Assembly: GCF_000422865.1 (NCBI RefSeq)
Contig: NZ_KE383936.1
Location: 222,456 to 286,455 of the forward strand
Length of the DNA: 64,000 nucleotides
Origin: Oceanospirillum maris DSM 6286
GTDB lineage: Bacteria > Pseudomonadota > Gammaproteobacteria > Pseudomonadales > Halomonadaceae
Direction of reading: 5' to 3'
In this document: piece after piece, positions 26,181-34,814 of the stretch
Layout: each line of letters begins with the position of its first letter
Numbering within the stretch: position 1 is the first letter of the stretch
Notes under the pieces: generated by a model
Database searches by the model: none
What the model was told of the DNA's origin: nothing
What the model saw: only the letters and a program-made list of their open reading frames with translations
Translations under genes and position numbers: made by a program

Positions 26181-26909
26181 ATGGCTCTGGTTCTTAATTC
26201 AGGCATGTATTACCCCGGTAAAGATGGTTGCAGTGGCCTTATTGACCAACATGCACCTCTTGTGAAGAGAGTCGCACAGCACCTCTTAAATCGTTTACCG
26301 TCTACGGTGATGCTTGATGACCTTGTTCAGGCTGGCATGATTGGTTTAATCGAGGCTTCTCAGAAGTTTGATGGTACCAAGGGGGCTAGTTTTGAGACCT
26401 ACGCCTCTATTCGTATCCGGGGTGCAATGATTGATGAGGTTCGGCGTTATGACTGGGCTCCTCGATCCGTGCATAGAAACAGTCGACGGGTTTCTGAGGC
26501 GATTAAAGTTGTTGAATCCCGAACAGGGCGTGATGCTAAAGATAATGAAATTGCTTCAGAGATGGGTGTTTCTGTAACGGAGTACAATAGTTATGTACAA
26601 GATACAGCAGGTACCAAACTTTTTAGCTTTGATGAGATAACGGGTAATGAAGACAATAGTTTTGAACTGCCCGATGAAGGTTCACCTGAACCAGATGCAG
26701 CCGTGGAGGGTAATGCTTTTCAAGAGGCTTTAGCAAATGCTATTGCCGCACTTCCTGAACGGGAAAGAATGGTATTGGCTTTATACTATACAGAAGGTCT
26801 TAACCTAAAAGAGATAGGTTCAGTGCTTGATGTTAGCGAGTCTAGAGTCAGTCAGATACACAGTCAGGCCGCATTAAGGCTTCGATCGCGTTTATCTGAG
26901 TGGAAATGA
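26181..26909 (+). CDS. fliA: RNA polymerase sigma-28 factor FliA
   Basis: Alternative sigma factor for late flagellar and chemotaxis genes. The ATG at 26181 is chosen because ACAGGAG lies just upstream; an in-frame ATG at 26124 lies within flhF. 242 residues. Region 2 has LDDLVQAGMIGLIEASQKFD and TYASIRIRGAMIDEVRRYDW; region 4 has LPERERMVLALYYTEGLNLK followed by the helix-turn-helix VLDVSESRVSQIHSQA. Two sites resembling its promoter consensus occur in the window (before flaG and before the second fliK). Confidence 0.97.
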   Translation: MALVLNSGMYYPGKDGCSGLIDQHAPLVKRVAQHLLNRLPSTVMLDDLVQAGMIGLIEASQKFDGTKGASFETYASIRIRGAMIDEVRRYDWAPRSVHRNSRRVSEAIKVVESRTGRDAKDNEIASEMGVSVTEYNSYVQDTAGTKLFSFDEITGNEDNSFELPDEGSPEPDAAVEGNAFQEALANAIAALPERERMVLALYYTEGLNLKEIGSVLDVSESRVSQIHSQAALRLRSRLSEWK

Positions 26910-26984
26910 TTACATTATATATATTTGATAAATGAATAAATGTAGTATTCTAAATAGTGGCAAATTGGGTAAGTGGAGGTTGCC

Positions 26985-27374
26985 TTGGATAAGAATATGA
27001 AGATTCTCATTGTGGATGATTTTTCCACCATGAGACGAATTGTTAAAAACCTACTTCGTGATTTGGGTTTTGCAAACACACATGAAGCAGATGATGGTTT
27101 GACCGCTATCCCTTTACTGGAAACAGGTAACTTTGATTTTCTAGTGACCGATTGGAATATGCCAGGTATGACAGGTTTTGACCTGCTTAAAACTTGTCGT
27201 GCTGATCCTAAGCTAAAAGATCTGCCTATTCTTATGGTTACAGCGGAAGCTAAACGTGAGCAAATTGTTGCTGCTGCGCAAGCTGGTGTTAATGGCTACA
27301 TTATTAAGCCGTTTACCGCAGCTGTGCTGAAAGAGAAAATTGAGAAAATTTTCGAGCGTTTAGAACAGCAGTAA
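26985..27374 (+). CDS. cheY: Chemotaxis response regulator CheY
   Basis: Single-domain receiver that, when phosphorylated by CheA, binds FliM and changes motor rotation. A TTG start at 26985 is preferred: GGAGG lies five bases upstream and the product then begins [16 protein letters not shown], the usual CheY start; a GTG at 26973 overlaps the ribosome site. Key residues: acidic pair D11-D12, phospho-acceptor D56 ([11 protein letters not shown]), Thr in MVTAEA, and Lys in IIKPF. 129 residues. Confidence 0.96.
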   Translation: MDKNMKILIVDDFSTMRRIVKNLLRDLGFANTHEADDGLTAIPLLETGNFDFLVTDWNMPGMTGFDLLKTCRADPKLKDLPILMVTAEAKREQIVAAAQAGVNGYIIKPFTAAVLKEKIEKIFERLEQQ

Positions 27375-27431
27375 TCTGTTGTTGGGAAGCGGCCAGTAAA
27401 CAGACATTCATTACGATAAAGGTTTCAGGTT

Positions 27432-28220
27432 ATGGCTCTGAAAAGCTCGGGCGAACAGCAAGTAAGTGAGTTCGAACAGATACTTAAAGAAAGTACCTCT
27501 GAATTGCTTGAGAAAGTTGAAAGTGGCAATCTTAGTGATGCCGTAAACTTGATTCAGCGTATTCATGATGAGCGAAATCGTAACTTGTATCTGGAAGTAG
27601 GCCGGTTAACTCGAGCTTTGCATGACGCTATAACTAATTTTCATATTGATGTTGGTGCGGGCAATCCTGTTTCAGAAGAGATGTCGCAGATGGCTAATGC
27701 GACAGATCGGTTGAATTATGTCATTAAAATGACACAGGATGCTGCAAACCAAACCATGGATAAGGTGGATGAGAGCGCCCCTGTTGCTGAACGCTTGCGA
27801 GAGCAAGCTGCTGCACTAAGGAAAGATTGGGCGCGCTTAGTTCGACGTGAAATGAAACCTGATGAGTTTCGAGATCTTTACCGTAAGATCGATGGATTTT
27901 TGAAGGAGTCCGAAGAGCAAGCGGGTACGCTATCGAATAACTTTAATGACATTTTACTTGCTCAAGGCTATCAGGATTTGACGGGACAGGTGTTGATTAA
28001 AGTAATCACCCTTGTTCAAGAAATCGAAGAGAATCTTGTTAATTTAGTATGTATGGCTGGCCAAGTAGATAAAATGACTGGCATCCAGCATGACAAGAGT
28101 AATCCGGCTGAACAGGACGCGTGTGCTCCTGAGGGCCCGATTGTTAATGCCGAAAAACGGGAAGATACTGTTTCCGGGCAGGATGAAGTTGACGACCTGC
28201 TGTCAAGTCTCGGCTTTTAA
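27432..28220 (+). CDS. cheZ: CheY-P phosphatase CheZ
   Basis: Dephosphorylates CheY-P and ends the signal. 262 residues, forming a long helical hairpin. The catalytic segment is present as ILLAQGYQDLTGQVLIKVIT, with the glutamine that attacks CheY-P. The C terminus ends in VDDLLSSLGF, the CheY-binding tail typical of the family. Lies 57 bases after cheY and 12 before cheA. Confidence 0.95.
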   Translation: MALKSSGEQQVSEFEQILKESTSELLEKVESGNLSDAVNLIQRIHDERNRNLYLEVGRLTRALHDAITNFHIDVGAGNPVSEEMSQMANATDRLNYVIKMTQDAANQTMDKVDESAPVAERLREQAAALRKDWARLVRREMKPDEFRDLYRKIDGFLKESEEQAGTLSNNFNDILLAQGYQDLTGQVLIKVITLVQEIEENLVNLVCMAGQVDKMTGIQHDKSNPAEQDACAPEGPIVNAEKREDTVSGQDEVDDLLSSLGF

Positions 28221-28232
28221 GGAGAAGTATGG

Positions 28233-30398
28233 ATGAGCTTTGAAGTCGATCAGGACATTTTACAGGACTTCTTGATTGAAGCTGGAGAAATCCTTGAATT
28301 ACTGTCTGAGCAGTTGGTTGATCTGGAACAGTCCCCAGATGACCCTGACCTCCTGAACGCTATTTTTCGCGGTTTCCATACAGTTAAGGGCGGTGCAGGT
28401 TTCCTCCAGCTTTCACCGTTAGTTGATTGCTGCCATGTTGCAGAAAATGTCTTTGATACATTAAGGAAGCATCAGCGGACTGTTACCCCTGAATTGATGG
28501 ATACCGTTCTAAGTGCATTAGACACTGTGAACGAAATGTTCGAAGAAGTTCGCAGTGGACAGATGCCTGATAATGCTGACCCTGAACTGATATCGCAGCT
28601 AGGATTTTTTGCACAACCTGAAGCCGCAGAACCTGTTGCTGAACCTGAAGTCGCGGTTGCGCAGGAAACCGCTGTGACCGCTACTGCACAAGAAGCTGCG
28701 GCGGCGCCTGCTTCTGCAGTACAGGATGCAGAAGGTGATATTACTGATGCTGAATTTGAATCACTACTAGACGCACTACACGGTGGTGGATCGCCTACCG
28801 CGCCACAACCCCCTGTCGTTAGCGCACCTGTTGCTTCTAATCCTGCTGCTTCCAATAGTGATGAGATCACTGAAGACGAGTTTGAAGCGCTTCTTGATCA
28901 GCTCCATGGCTCTGGAAAGTCACCAACGGCTGTTAGTCCGCCAGATCCCACTGTAGTGCCTGGTAGTGCAGTGTCTGGTAGTGCAGTGCCTGGCGGTGAT
29001 AGCGACCTTATCACTGATGATGAGTTCGAAGCACTTCTTGATGAGTTGCATGGAAAAAATGGTTCTCCTGTGGCACCGTCCCAGAATGAGGCGGAATCTA
29101 ATGCTGCCCCTGTGGCTCCTGCTGCTCCTGTAACTCCTGTCGCCGTAGCGAAACCACCGGCTGCTGTCGCTCAAGCTTCTGCTGCCCAGAAAAAAGTGGC
29201 TCCGAAGAAAGAGGCTGCACCTGTCGCAGAAACAACCGTTCGAGTTGATACAAGCCGTCTCGATGACATTATGAATATGGTGGGCGAGCTAGTATTGGTT
29301 CGTAACCGACTGGTTCGACTTGGTGGACAAAGCTCTGACTCAGAAGTTGCCAAGGCTGTTTCTAACCTTGATGTGGTCACGGCGGATCTGCAAACATCGG
29401 TAATGAAAACGCGGATGCAGCCTATTAAGAAAGTTTTTGGCCGCTTTCCGCGAGTGGTACGAGATCTGTCTCGTAAGCTGAAAAAAGAGATTAGCTTACG
29501 TCTTGTTGGTGAAGATACCGATTTAGATAAAAACTTAGTTGAAGCTTTAGCAGATCCTCTTGTTCACTTAGTACGTAACGCTGTTGATCATGGTATTGAA
29601 GGTCCTGAGGATCGTGAACGGAAAGGTAAGCCAAGAGTTGGTGAAGTTTTGCTTTCTGCCGAGCAGGAAGGTGATCATATTTTGTTAACTATCAGTGATG
29701 ATGGTGCAGGTATGAATCCTGTCGTTTTGCGTAACAAAGCGGTAGAAAAAGGTCAGCTTGATCAAGACGCGGCAGACCGCTTAACGGATCAAGAAGCCTT
29801 TAACCTGATTTTTGCTGCAGGTTTGTCAACTAAAGACGAAATTTCTGATGTTTCAGGCCGTGGCGTTGGCATGGATGTTGTGAAGACAAAAATCTCACAA
29901 CTCAATGGCACCATTAATGTTTGGTCAGAGGAAGGCAAAGGCTCCAAAATCATTATTAAAGTGCCTCTGACGCTTGCGATTATGCCAACTTTGATGGTGA
30001 TGCTAGGTCAGCAAACGTTCGCACTGCCTCTCGTTAATGTTAATGAAATTTTCCAGCTAGATATTTCACGAGCTAATATTGTTGATGGGCAAGAAGTTTT
30101 AGTTATCCGTGAGAAAACATTGCCGCTATTTTATTTAAAAGAATGGCTTGTAAAAGGTTCCGATGTGAGTCGTGATCTTAAGAATGCTCATGTTGTTGTT
30201 GTCTCTGTTGGCACCCAGAAAGTTGGCTTTGTTGTTGATCAATTGATCGGACAGGAAGAAGTGGTTATTAAGCCGCTGGGTGACATGTTGCATGGAACTC
30301 CGGGTATGGCAGGTGCAACCATTACTGGTGATGGTCGCATTGCTTTGATTCTGGATATTCCTGGGATACTTAAGCACTACGCCAGAAGTTCCCGTTAA
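28233..30398 (+). CDS. cheA: Chemotaxis histidine kinase CheA with three linker motifs
   Basis: Array-bound kinase that phosphorylates CheY and CheB. 721 residues. P1 Hpt domain with phospho-His49 (FRGFHTVKGGAGFLQ); a long linker (about 125-330); P3 dimerisation (DTSRLDDIMNMVGELVLVRN); P4 ATPase (LVRNAVDHGIEGPEDR, DDGAGM, GRGVGMDVVK); P5 CheW-like domain (MVMLGQQTFALPLVNVNEIF). There is no recognisable P2 domain. The linker instead holds three copies of an ITxxEFExLLDxLHG motif. Similar CheA linker motifs (LID) are bound by ParP in Vibrio cholerae, and parP lies downstream here. Confidence 0.96.
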   Translation: MSFEVDQDILQDFLIEAGEILELLSEQLVDLEQSPDDPDLLNAIFRGFHTVKGGAGFLQLSPLVDCCHVAENVFDTLRKHQRTVTPELMDTVLSALDTVNEMFEEVRSGQMPDNADPELISQLGFFAQPEAAEPVAEPEVAVAQETAVTATAQEAAAAPASAVQDAEGDITDAEFESLLDALHGGGSPTAPQPPVVSAPVASNPAASNSDEITEDEFEALLDQLHGSGKSPTAVSPPDPTVVPGSAVSGSAVPGGDSDLITDDEFEALLDELHGKNGSPVAPSQNEAESNAAPVAPAAPVTPVAVAKPPAAVAQASAAQKKVAPKKEAAPVAETTVRVDTSRLDDIMNMVGELVLVRNRLVRLGGQSSDSEVAKAVSNLDVVTADLQTSVMKTRMQPIKKVFGRFPRVVRDLSRKLKKEISLRLVGEDTDLDKNLVEALADPLVHLVRNAVDHGIEGPEDRERKGKPRVGEVLLSAEQEGDHILLTISDDGAGMNPVVLRNKAVEKGQLDQDAADRLTDQEAFNLIFAAGLSTKDEISDVSGRGVGMDVVKTKISQLNGTINVWSEEGKGSKIIIKVPLTLAIMPTLMVMLGQQTFALPLVNVNEIFQLDISRANIVDGQEVLVIREKTLPLFYLKEWLVKGSDVSRDLKNAHVVVVSVGTQKVGFVVDQLIGQEEVVIKPLGDMLHGTPGMAGATITGDGRIALILDIPGILKHYARSSR
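28737..29054 (+). repeat. Three ITxxEFExLLDxLHG motif copies in cheA linker
   Basis: Motif copies at about residues 170-184 (ITDAEFESLLDALHG), 212-226 (ITEDEFEALLDQLHG) and 260-274 (ITDDEFEALLDELHG), separated by Pro/Ala-rich spacers. Between copies 2 and 3 a 15-base unit encoding VPGSA/VSGSA/VPGGD is tandemly repeated (28956-29000). This is a repeated docking peptide rather than a folded P2 domain. Confidence 0.9.
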
Positions 30399-30416
30399 AC
30401 GGTTTAAGGACCTGAT

Positions 30417-31580
30417 ATGCCAATAACGGTTTTAGTGGTTGATGATTCGGGTTTCTTTCGGCGTCGAGTGTGTGAATTATTAAGCACTGATGCACGTATT
30501 AAGCCGATTGGTACAGCAAGTAATGGCCGCGAAGCTGTTGAAAAAGCGATAGAGCTGAAGCCCGATGTTATTACCATGGACTATGAAATGCCTGTATTAG
30601 ATGGTATTTCTGCGGTTCGTGAGATTATGCAGAAAGCTCCTGTGCCAGTGTTAATGTTCTCGTCATTAACCCATGAAGGAGCGCGTATCACATTGGGCGC
30701 TCTTGAAGCTGGTGCAGTGGATTACTTGCCGAAAAATTTTGAAGATATTTCTCGGCGGCCAGATGAACTAGCTAAAGCTCTTTGTGAAAAGGTGATTGAA
30801 GTCTCAAGGAGTCGTCGTGGTGCTCTAGCGTCAGCTTATCGCCCTGAGCGAACGCCAATAGTGAGGCCTACGACACCGATATCTCGACCAACGGTATCGA
30901 CATCAAGAACGCCGGTTTCTGTTCGCTCTGAGCGACCTGTTTCTAGTATTACCCCTTCGGTGGCAGCACCGAGACGGACAGAGTCTACGGTTCATACCAA
31001 AGCCCAGCCTCGTCATTTTGATTTAGTTACAATTGGCACCTCAACGGGTGGGCCAATGGCTTTGCAGATGGTGCTGACTCAACTACCTGCTAACTTTCCT
31101 GCGCCGCTACTTCTTGTTCAGCATATGCCTGCTGCTTTTACCGGTGCTTTTGCTGAGCGACTGAATACACTTTGCCAAATACAGGTAAAGGAAGCGCAAG
31201 ATGGTGATCAGCTTAAGGCCGGGGTTGCTTTATTAGCACCGGGTGGAAAGCAGATGGTTGTTGATAAACGTGGTAACTGTGTTCGCATTTTACCTGGGGA
31301 TGAACGACTTAACTACAAGCCTTGTGTTGATGTGACTTTTGGCTCTGCGGCCAATGCTATTCGAGGAAAAATCCTTGCTGTCATTATGACGGGAATGGGT
31401 TCCGATGGTCGTGATGGCTGTCGAATGTTAAAAGAACATGGTGCAACGATTTGGTCTCAAGATGAGAACAGTTCTGTTATTTATGGTATGCCTATGGCTG
31501 TAGCAAAAGCTGGGTTGTCAGATGAGGTTTTAGATTTGAATGACATTGGTCGTCGATTATCATCCGATGTGTCACGTTAG
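30417..31580 (+). CDS. cheB: Protein-glutamate methylesterase CheB
   Basis: Removes methyl groups from chemoreceptors when phosphorylated, resetting sensitivity. 387 residues. Receiver domain with D9-D10 and phospho-acceptor D55 (VITMDYEMPVLDG); Pro/Thr/Arg-rich linker (about 140-195); methylesterase domain with the Ser in GTSTGGPMAL, His in VQHMPAAFTGAF and Asp in TGMGSDGRDG. The matching cheR methyltransferase is not in the window. Follows cheA by 18 bases. Confidence 0.96.
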   Translation: MPITVLVVDDSGFFRRRVCELLSTDARIKPIGTASNGREAVEKAIELKPDVITMDYEMPVLDGISAVREIMQKAPVPVLMFSSLTHEGARITLGALEAGAVDYLPKNFEDISRRPDELAKALCEKVIEVSRSRRGALASAYRPERTPIVRPTTPISRPTVSTSRTPVSVRSERPVSSITPSVAAPRRTESTVHTKAQPRHFDLVTIGTSTGGPMALQMVLTQLPANFPAPLLLVQHMPAAFTGAFAERLNTLCQIQVKEAQDGDQLKAGVALLAPGGKQMVVDKRGNCVRILPGDERLNYKPCVDVTFGSAANAIRGKILAVIMTGMGSDGRDGCRMLKEHGATIWSQDENSSVIYGMPMAVAKAGLSDEVLDLNDIGRRLSSDVSR

Positions 31581-31709
31581 GCTAAAATCTGAATAAGCTT
31601 ACGGTGTCGTTAGCATTTTTAATCTTGCATATTTAATTAGTAATTATATTAGAATAAATACAGCTAAAATAAATATAGCAAATATAACTGGCAAATAAGG
31701 GATACTTTC

Positions 31710-32510
31710 ATGCACGTTTGGGCTGTTGCCAATCAAAAAGGTGGAGTTGGCAAAACAACTTCAACCGTTACCCTTGGTGGCCTACTTGCTGATCAGGGGC
31801 ATCAAGTACTGCTTTTGGATCTTGACCCTCATGGCTCCTTAACCAGTTATTTTAAATATGATCCTGATGGCCTTCAAAGAAGTGCTTATGATCTATTTCA
31901 GCAGGGAAAAAATATCCCTGCAGATCTGCCAGAAAGTTTATTGATGGATACTGGTCATGATCGGTTAAAGTTGATTCCGGCATCAACCGCCTTGGCAACC
32001 CTTGAGCGGCAAGTGAGCTCTCAAGGAGGGATGGGATTGGTCATTTCTCGTGCCTTGGCGTTATTGTGGAGTCGCTTCGACTATGTCTTGATAGACAGCC
32101 CGCCGGTGCTTGGATTGTTGATGATCAATGCGCTTGCTTCAGCAGAGCATCTTATTATTCCAGTACAAACAGAGTTTCTTGCAATCAAGGGACTTGAGAG
32201 AATGATGAGAACACTAACGATGGTGACTCGGGCTCGAAAAAATGAGCTACCGTACACGATTGTACCAACGCTTTATGATCGAAGAACACAGGCATCGGTT
32301 CAAAGTTTGCGTATGTTACGAAATACGTATCCTGATAATATTTGGAACTCAATGATTCCGGTTGATACTAAGTTTCGTGATGCCAGTATGGCTGGAATGC
32401 CCCCGTCTATGTTGGACTCGCAGAGTCGGGGTGTACACGCTTATAATGTGCTACTTAAGCTATTGCTAGAGAAGCAATCCGACCACAGACAAAAGCCGGG
32501 GGCTGAGTAA
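31710..32510 (+). CDS. parC: ParA-family ATPase ParC, chemotaxis array positioning
   Basis: Deviant Walker ATPase that places chemosensory arrays at the pole in Vibrio. 266 residues. P-loop KGGVGKTTST at residues 10-19, DLDPHGSLTSYF and DSPPVLGLLMINAL are ParA hallmarks. Position between cheB and a CheW-domain protein matches parC of Vibrio/Pseudomonas clusters. It is the only MinD/ParA-like gene in the window. It lacks the N-terminal helix that FlhG has before the P-loop, so I do not read it as FlhG. A 129-base AT-rich gap precedes it with no recognised promoter. Confidence 0.9.
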   Translation: MHVWAVANQKGGVGKTTSTVTLGGLLADQGHQVLLLDLDPHGSLTSYFKYDPDGLQRSAYDLFQQGKNIPADLPESLLMDTGHDRLKLIPASTALATLERQVSSQGGMGLVISRALALLWSRFDYVLIDSPPVLGLLMINALASAEHLIIPVQTEFLAIKGLERMMRTLTMVTRARKNELPYTIVPTLYDRRTQASVQSLRMLRNTYPDNIWNSMIPVDTKFRDASMAGMPPSMLDSQSRGVHAYNVLLKLLLEKQSDHRQKPGAE

Positions 32511-32511
32511 T

Positions 32512-33669
32512 ATGGCTCACGATTCGCAGGACTTTTCCTCTCCACAAGAGGCGATTGAAGGTTATCTTGAGGCCTTGCTTCAAGATGTTGCTGAATATGA
32601 CGAGCCTGAAAGCCCTGTTGAACCGGTTAGCAAGGCTGAGGCTGTCACCGAACGGCAAGCTAATAGTGATAGTTTTACTTCTGCCGATACGGAGTCAAAG
32701 CATACGGGTTCATCTGATACTGGCTCTACTGTTGACGAGCCTTCAGCTGTAGACAAGCCTTCAGCGGTTAGTGAACCGTTGTCCACGGATGAATCCTCAA
32801 CCGTAGATGAGACTGGGGCTCGTATTTTTGCACCGCCATCTGCACGGGCTTATGCTAGGGAAGCCGCCGCTCAAATTCGTCAGCGACAACAAGCTGCCGA
32901 GAGTTTTGAGCCAAAATTTGATACAGCATTTAAAGAATTACCGACTATTTTGATGCCAGAGCTTAAGGTTGCTGAGCCTGAGGTTAAGGTCGAAGTCGAG
33001 ACTCAATCTGCTGTTAAAACATCGATTGCCCAAGAGCCTGTTGCAGTAGAGCCAGCCGTTGCAGAGCCGGTAGCAGTAGAAGCTGTGGAGACCATGGTCT
33101 CCGAAGAAACGGTTGCGGTAGCCTCTACCGCGGATATCGCTTCGACGTCATTGGAGCCTCAACAAAATGAAGGTTGGACGAATGGCCGACCTGATTGGGC
33201 TCAAAATCGTTTTGAGTGCTTATTGTTTGTGGTAAAAGGTTTGAAACTTGCGGTACCTTTAGCTGAGCTAGGCGGTATCCATAAACTTGAAAAAGAACCT
33301 ACGCCATTGTTTGGTCAACCGGGTTGGTTTTTAGGTATTGTACGAACCAATAATATGAATGTTGGTTTGGTCGATACTGCTCAATGGGTTATGTCTGAAC
33401 GCATTAAGGGTGATCATAAACCCGATTTCAAATTTGCGATTAGAATACATGATAGTGAGTGGGGGTTAGCTTGCCATGAAGTGGCCGAAGCGATCTCCCT
33501 CGACCCTAGCGAAGTTAAATGGCGTACCAAACTTGGTCGTAGACCTTGGTTAGCGGGTACGGTTGTTGATCATATGTGTGCTTTAATTGATGTAGCGGCA
33601 TTTGCCCGATTACTTGATAGCGATAAAGTCCCTGTAGATTTGCAGGCGCTTATGGCAGACGAAGAATAA
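32512..33669 (+). CDS. parP: CheW-domain array partner ParP
   Basis: Couples ParC to the chemosensory array; in Vibrio it inserts into the array core and binds CheA. 385 residues. N-terminal 215 residues are Glu/Val/Ser/Pro-rich and disordered, with 18-base repeats encoding VDEPSA/VDKPSA/VSEPLS (32731-32784). The C-terminal CheW-like domain starts near residue 225 (ECLLFVVKGLKLAVPLAELG) and includes GQPGWFLGIVRTNNMNVGLV. Starts one base after the parC stop. An expected CheA target, the linker motif, is triplicated in this organism. Confidence 0.88.
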   Translation: MAHDSQDFSSPQEAIEGYLEALLQDVAEYDEPESPVEPVSKAEAVTERQANSDSFTSADTESKHTGSSDTGSTVDEPSAVDKPSAVSEPLSTDESSTVDETGARIFAPPSARAYAREAAAQIRQRQQAAESFEPKFDTAFKELPTILMPELKVAEPEVKVEVETQSAVKTSIAQEPVAVEPAVAEPVAVEAVETMVSEETVAVASTADIASTSLEPQQNEGWTNGRPDWAQNRFECLLFVVKGLKLAVPLAELGGIHKLEKEPTPLFGQPGWFLGIVRTNNMNVGLVDTAQWVMSERIKGDHKPDFKFAIRIHDSEWGLACHEVAEAISLDPSEVKWRTKLGRRPWLAGTVVDHMCALIDVAAFARLLDSDKVPVDLQALMADEE

Positions 33670-33743
33670 TCGACCGGTTTGCCGGTTATGAATAGAGATT
33701 GGTTTTGTAGCGACAAAACTGACGATTTAGATGGAGCATTCGC

Positions 33744-34235
33744 ATGGCAAATGTTGTTCAAGCTAAAAATTCAGCGGGATCTGATGACCCGATTCTGCAG
33801 TATGTAACTTTCCGTCTAGCAGACGAAACTTACGGCATCAACGTGATGCAGGTTCAGGAAGTACTGCGCTATACAGAAATTGCCCCAGTTCCTGGTGCGC
33901 CGTCATACGTCCTTGGCATCATTAACCTACGGGGTAATGTTGTTACGGTTATCGATACGCGTCAGCGTTTTGGTTTGATGACCTCTGAACCAACAGACTC
34001 TACCCGTATTGTGATTATTGAAGTTGATCAGCAAGTTGTGGGGATTATGGTTGATTCCGTTTCTGAAGTGGTTTACTTGCGTCAATCAGAGATTGAGACA
34101 ACTCCGAATGTTGGTAATGAAGAAAGTGCCAAGTTTATTCAGGGTGTATGTAATAAGAATAACCAGCTGCTTATTCTGGTTGAGCTTAACAAATTGATGA
34201 GCGATGAGGAGTGGGCAGAAGTCGCAGCACTGTAA
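33744..34235 (+). CDS. cheW: Chemotaxis coupling protein CheW
   Basis: Adaptor linking chemoreceptors to CheA in the array. 163 residues, a single CheW domain: ILQYVTFRLADETYGINVMQ, VQEVLRYTEIAPVPGAPSYV, LGIINLRGNVVTVIDTRQRF and DSVSEVVYLRQSEIE are all classic. Lies 74 bases after parP; that gap holds a small CCGGTTTGCCGG hairpin but no clear promoter. Confidence 0.96.
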   Translation: MANVVQAKNSAGSDDPILQYVTFRLADETYGINVMQVQEVLRYTEIAPVPGAPSYVLGIINLRGNVVTVIDTRQRFGLMTSEPTDSTRIVIIEVDQQVVGIMVDSVSEVVYLRQSEIETTPNVGNEESAKFIQGVCNKNNQLLILVELNKLMSDEEWAEVAAL

Positions 34236-34255
34236 TCTGTGGCTTTTGAGTGTTT

Positions 34256-34690
34256 ATGCAGGATTCTTTAGTAAATCTCATTCTTTGGGCTGTGGCAATT
34301 ATTGCGGTATTGATCGCATTGTATGGGCTGATGCAAGCCCTGACACTGCGCAAATTGCTTGAGCGAAGTAAACATGAGACGCAAATGTTGATTCAGTCGC
34401 TTCGGAATGAAACTCATGTTATGGGGACTGGTTCTATTGGTGTTGGGCAGCGTTTACTTGAAGTTGAGAAAAAGCTGAACCAAGCGATGGAGCGCCAAAC
34501 GGATCTTGAACAAAAAGATTCAGGAAGCCTGCCGTATAATTATGCCATTCGACTTGTTGAAATGGGGGCAAACTCTGATGATCTTGTTGATAATTGCAGT
34601 TTGGCCAGGGTGGAAGCTGATCTGATTTTTTTAGTTCATAGTGAGCTAAAAAAACGTAAAGCAAATGCCGCAGAACTTGACCAGTTTTAA
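34256..34690 (+). CDS. DUF2802 membrane protein of chemotaxis cluster
   Basis: Function unknown. The ATG at 34256 is chosen with GAG five bases upstream; the GTG at 34250 has no room for a ribosome site. 144 residues: one N-terminal transmembrane helix (LILWAVAIIAVLIALYGLMQ), a coiled-coil segment (about 30-85), and a C-terminal helix-turn-helix-like region (YAIRLVEMGANSDDLVDNCS). DUF2802 genes commonly sit directly after cheW in Pseudomonas-type clusters. A terminator follows. Confidence 0.8.
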   Translation: MQDSLVNLILWAVAIIAVLIALYGLMQALTLRKLLERSKHETQMLIQSLRNETHVMGTGSIGVGQRLLEVEKKLNQAMERQTDLEQKDSGSLPYNYAIRLVEMGANSDDLVDNCSLARVEADLIFLVHSELKKRKANAAELDQF

Positions 34691-34744
34691 TACGGTTTTT
34701 GATTGATCTTATGTAAAATTTGATCATTTTTAATGTATTAACAA

Positions 34745-34772
34745 AAGGGCACCCTTGTGAGGGTGCTTTTTT
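34745..34772. terminator. Terminator closing the che operon, probably bidirectional
   Basis: Stem GCACCC / GGGTGC around TTGTGA is followed on the plus strand by TTTTTT, with AAAAGG on the other side giving U-rich 3' ends in both directions. It lies between the convergent DUF2802 gene and the minus-strand flhX-like gene. Confidence 0.88.
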
Positions 34773-34814
34773 GCGTCTGAACGTTTCATTTGTCGTTAAT
34801 AGACTTTATCTTTA

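Noticed and set aside
28472-28870. 132-residue minus-strand open frame
   Set aside because: Antisense to the Ala/Pro-rich cheA linker; Ser/Ala-rich composition mirrors that region and there is no independent support.
31710-32510. ParA-family gene as the missing FlhG
   Set aside because: It lies between cheB and parP, the fixed position of parC, and begins directly at the P-loop without the FlhG N-terminal activation helix.
33670-33743. Sigma-28 promoter before cheW
   Set aside because: The GCCGGTTAT sequence belongs to a small CCGG hairpin and has no -35 box at the right spacing.
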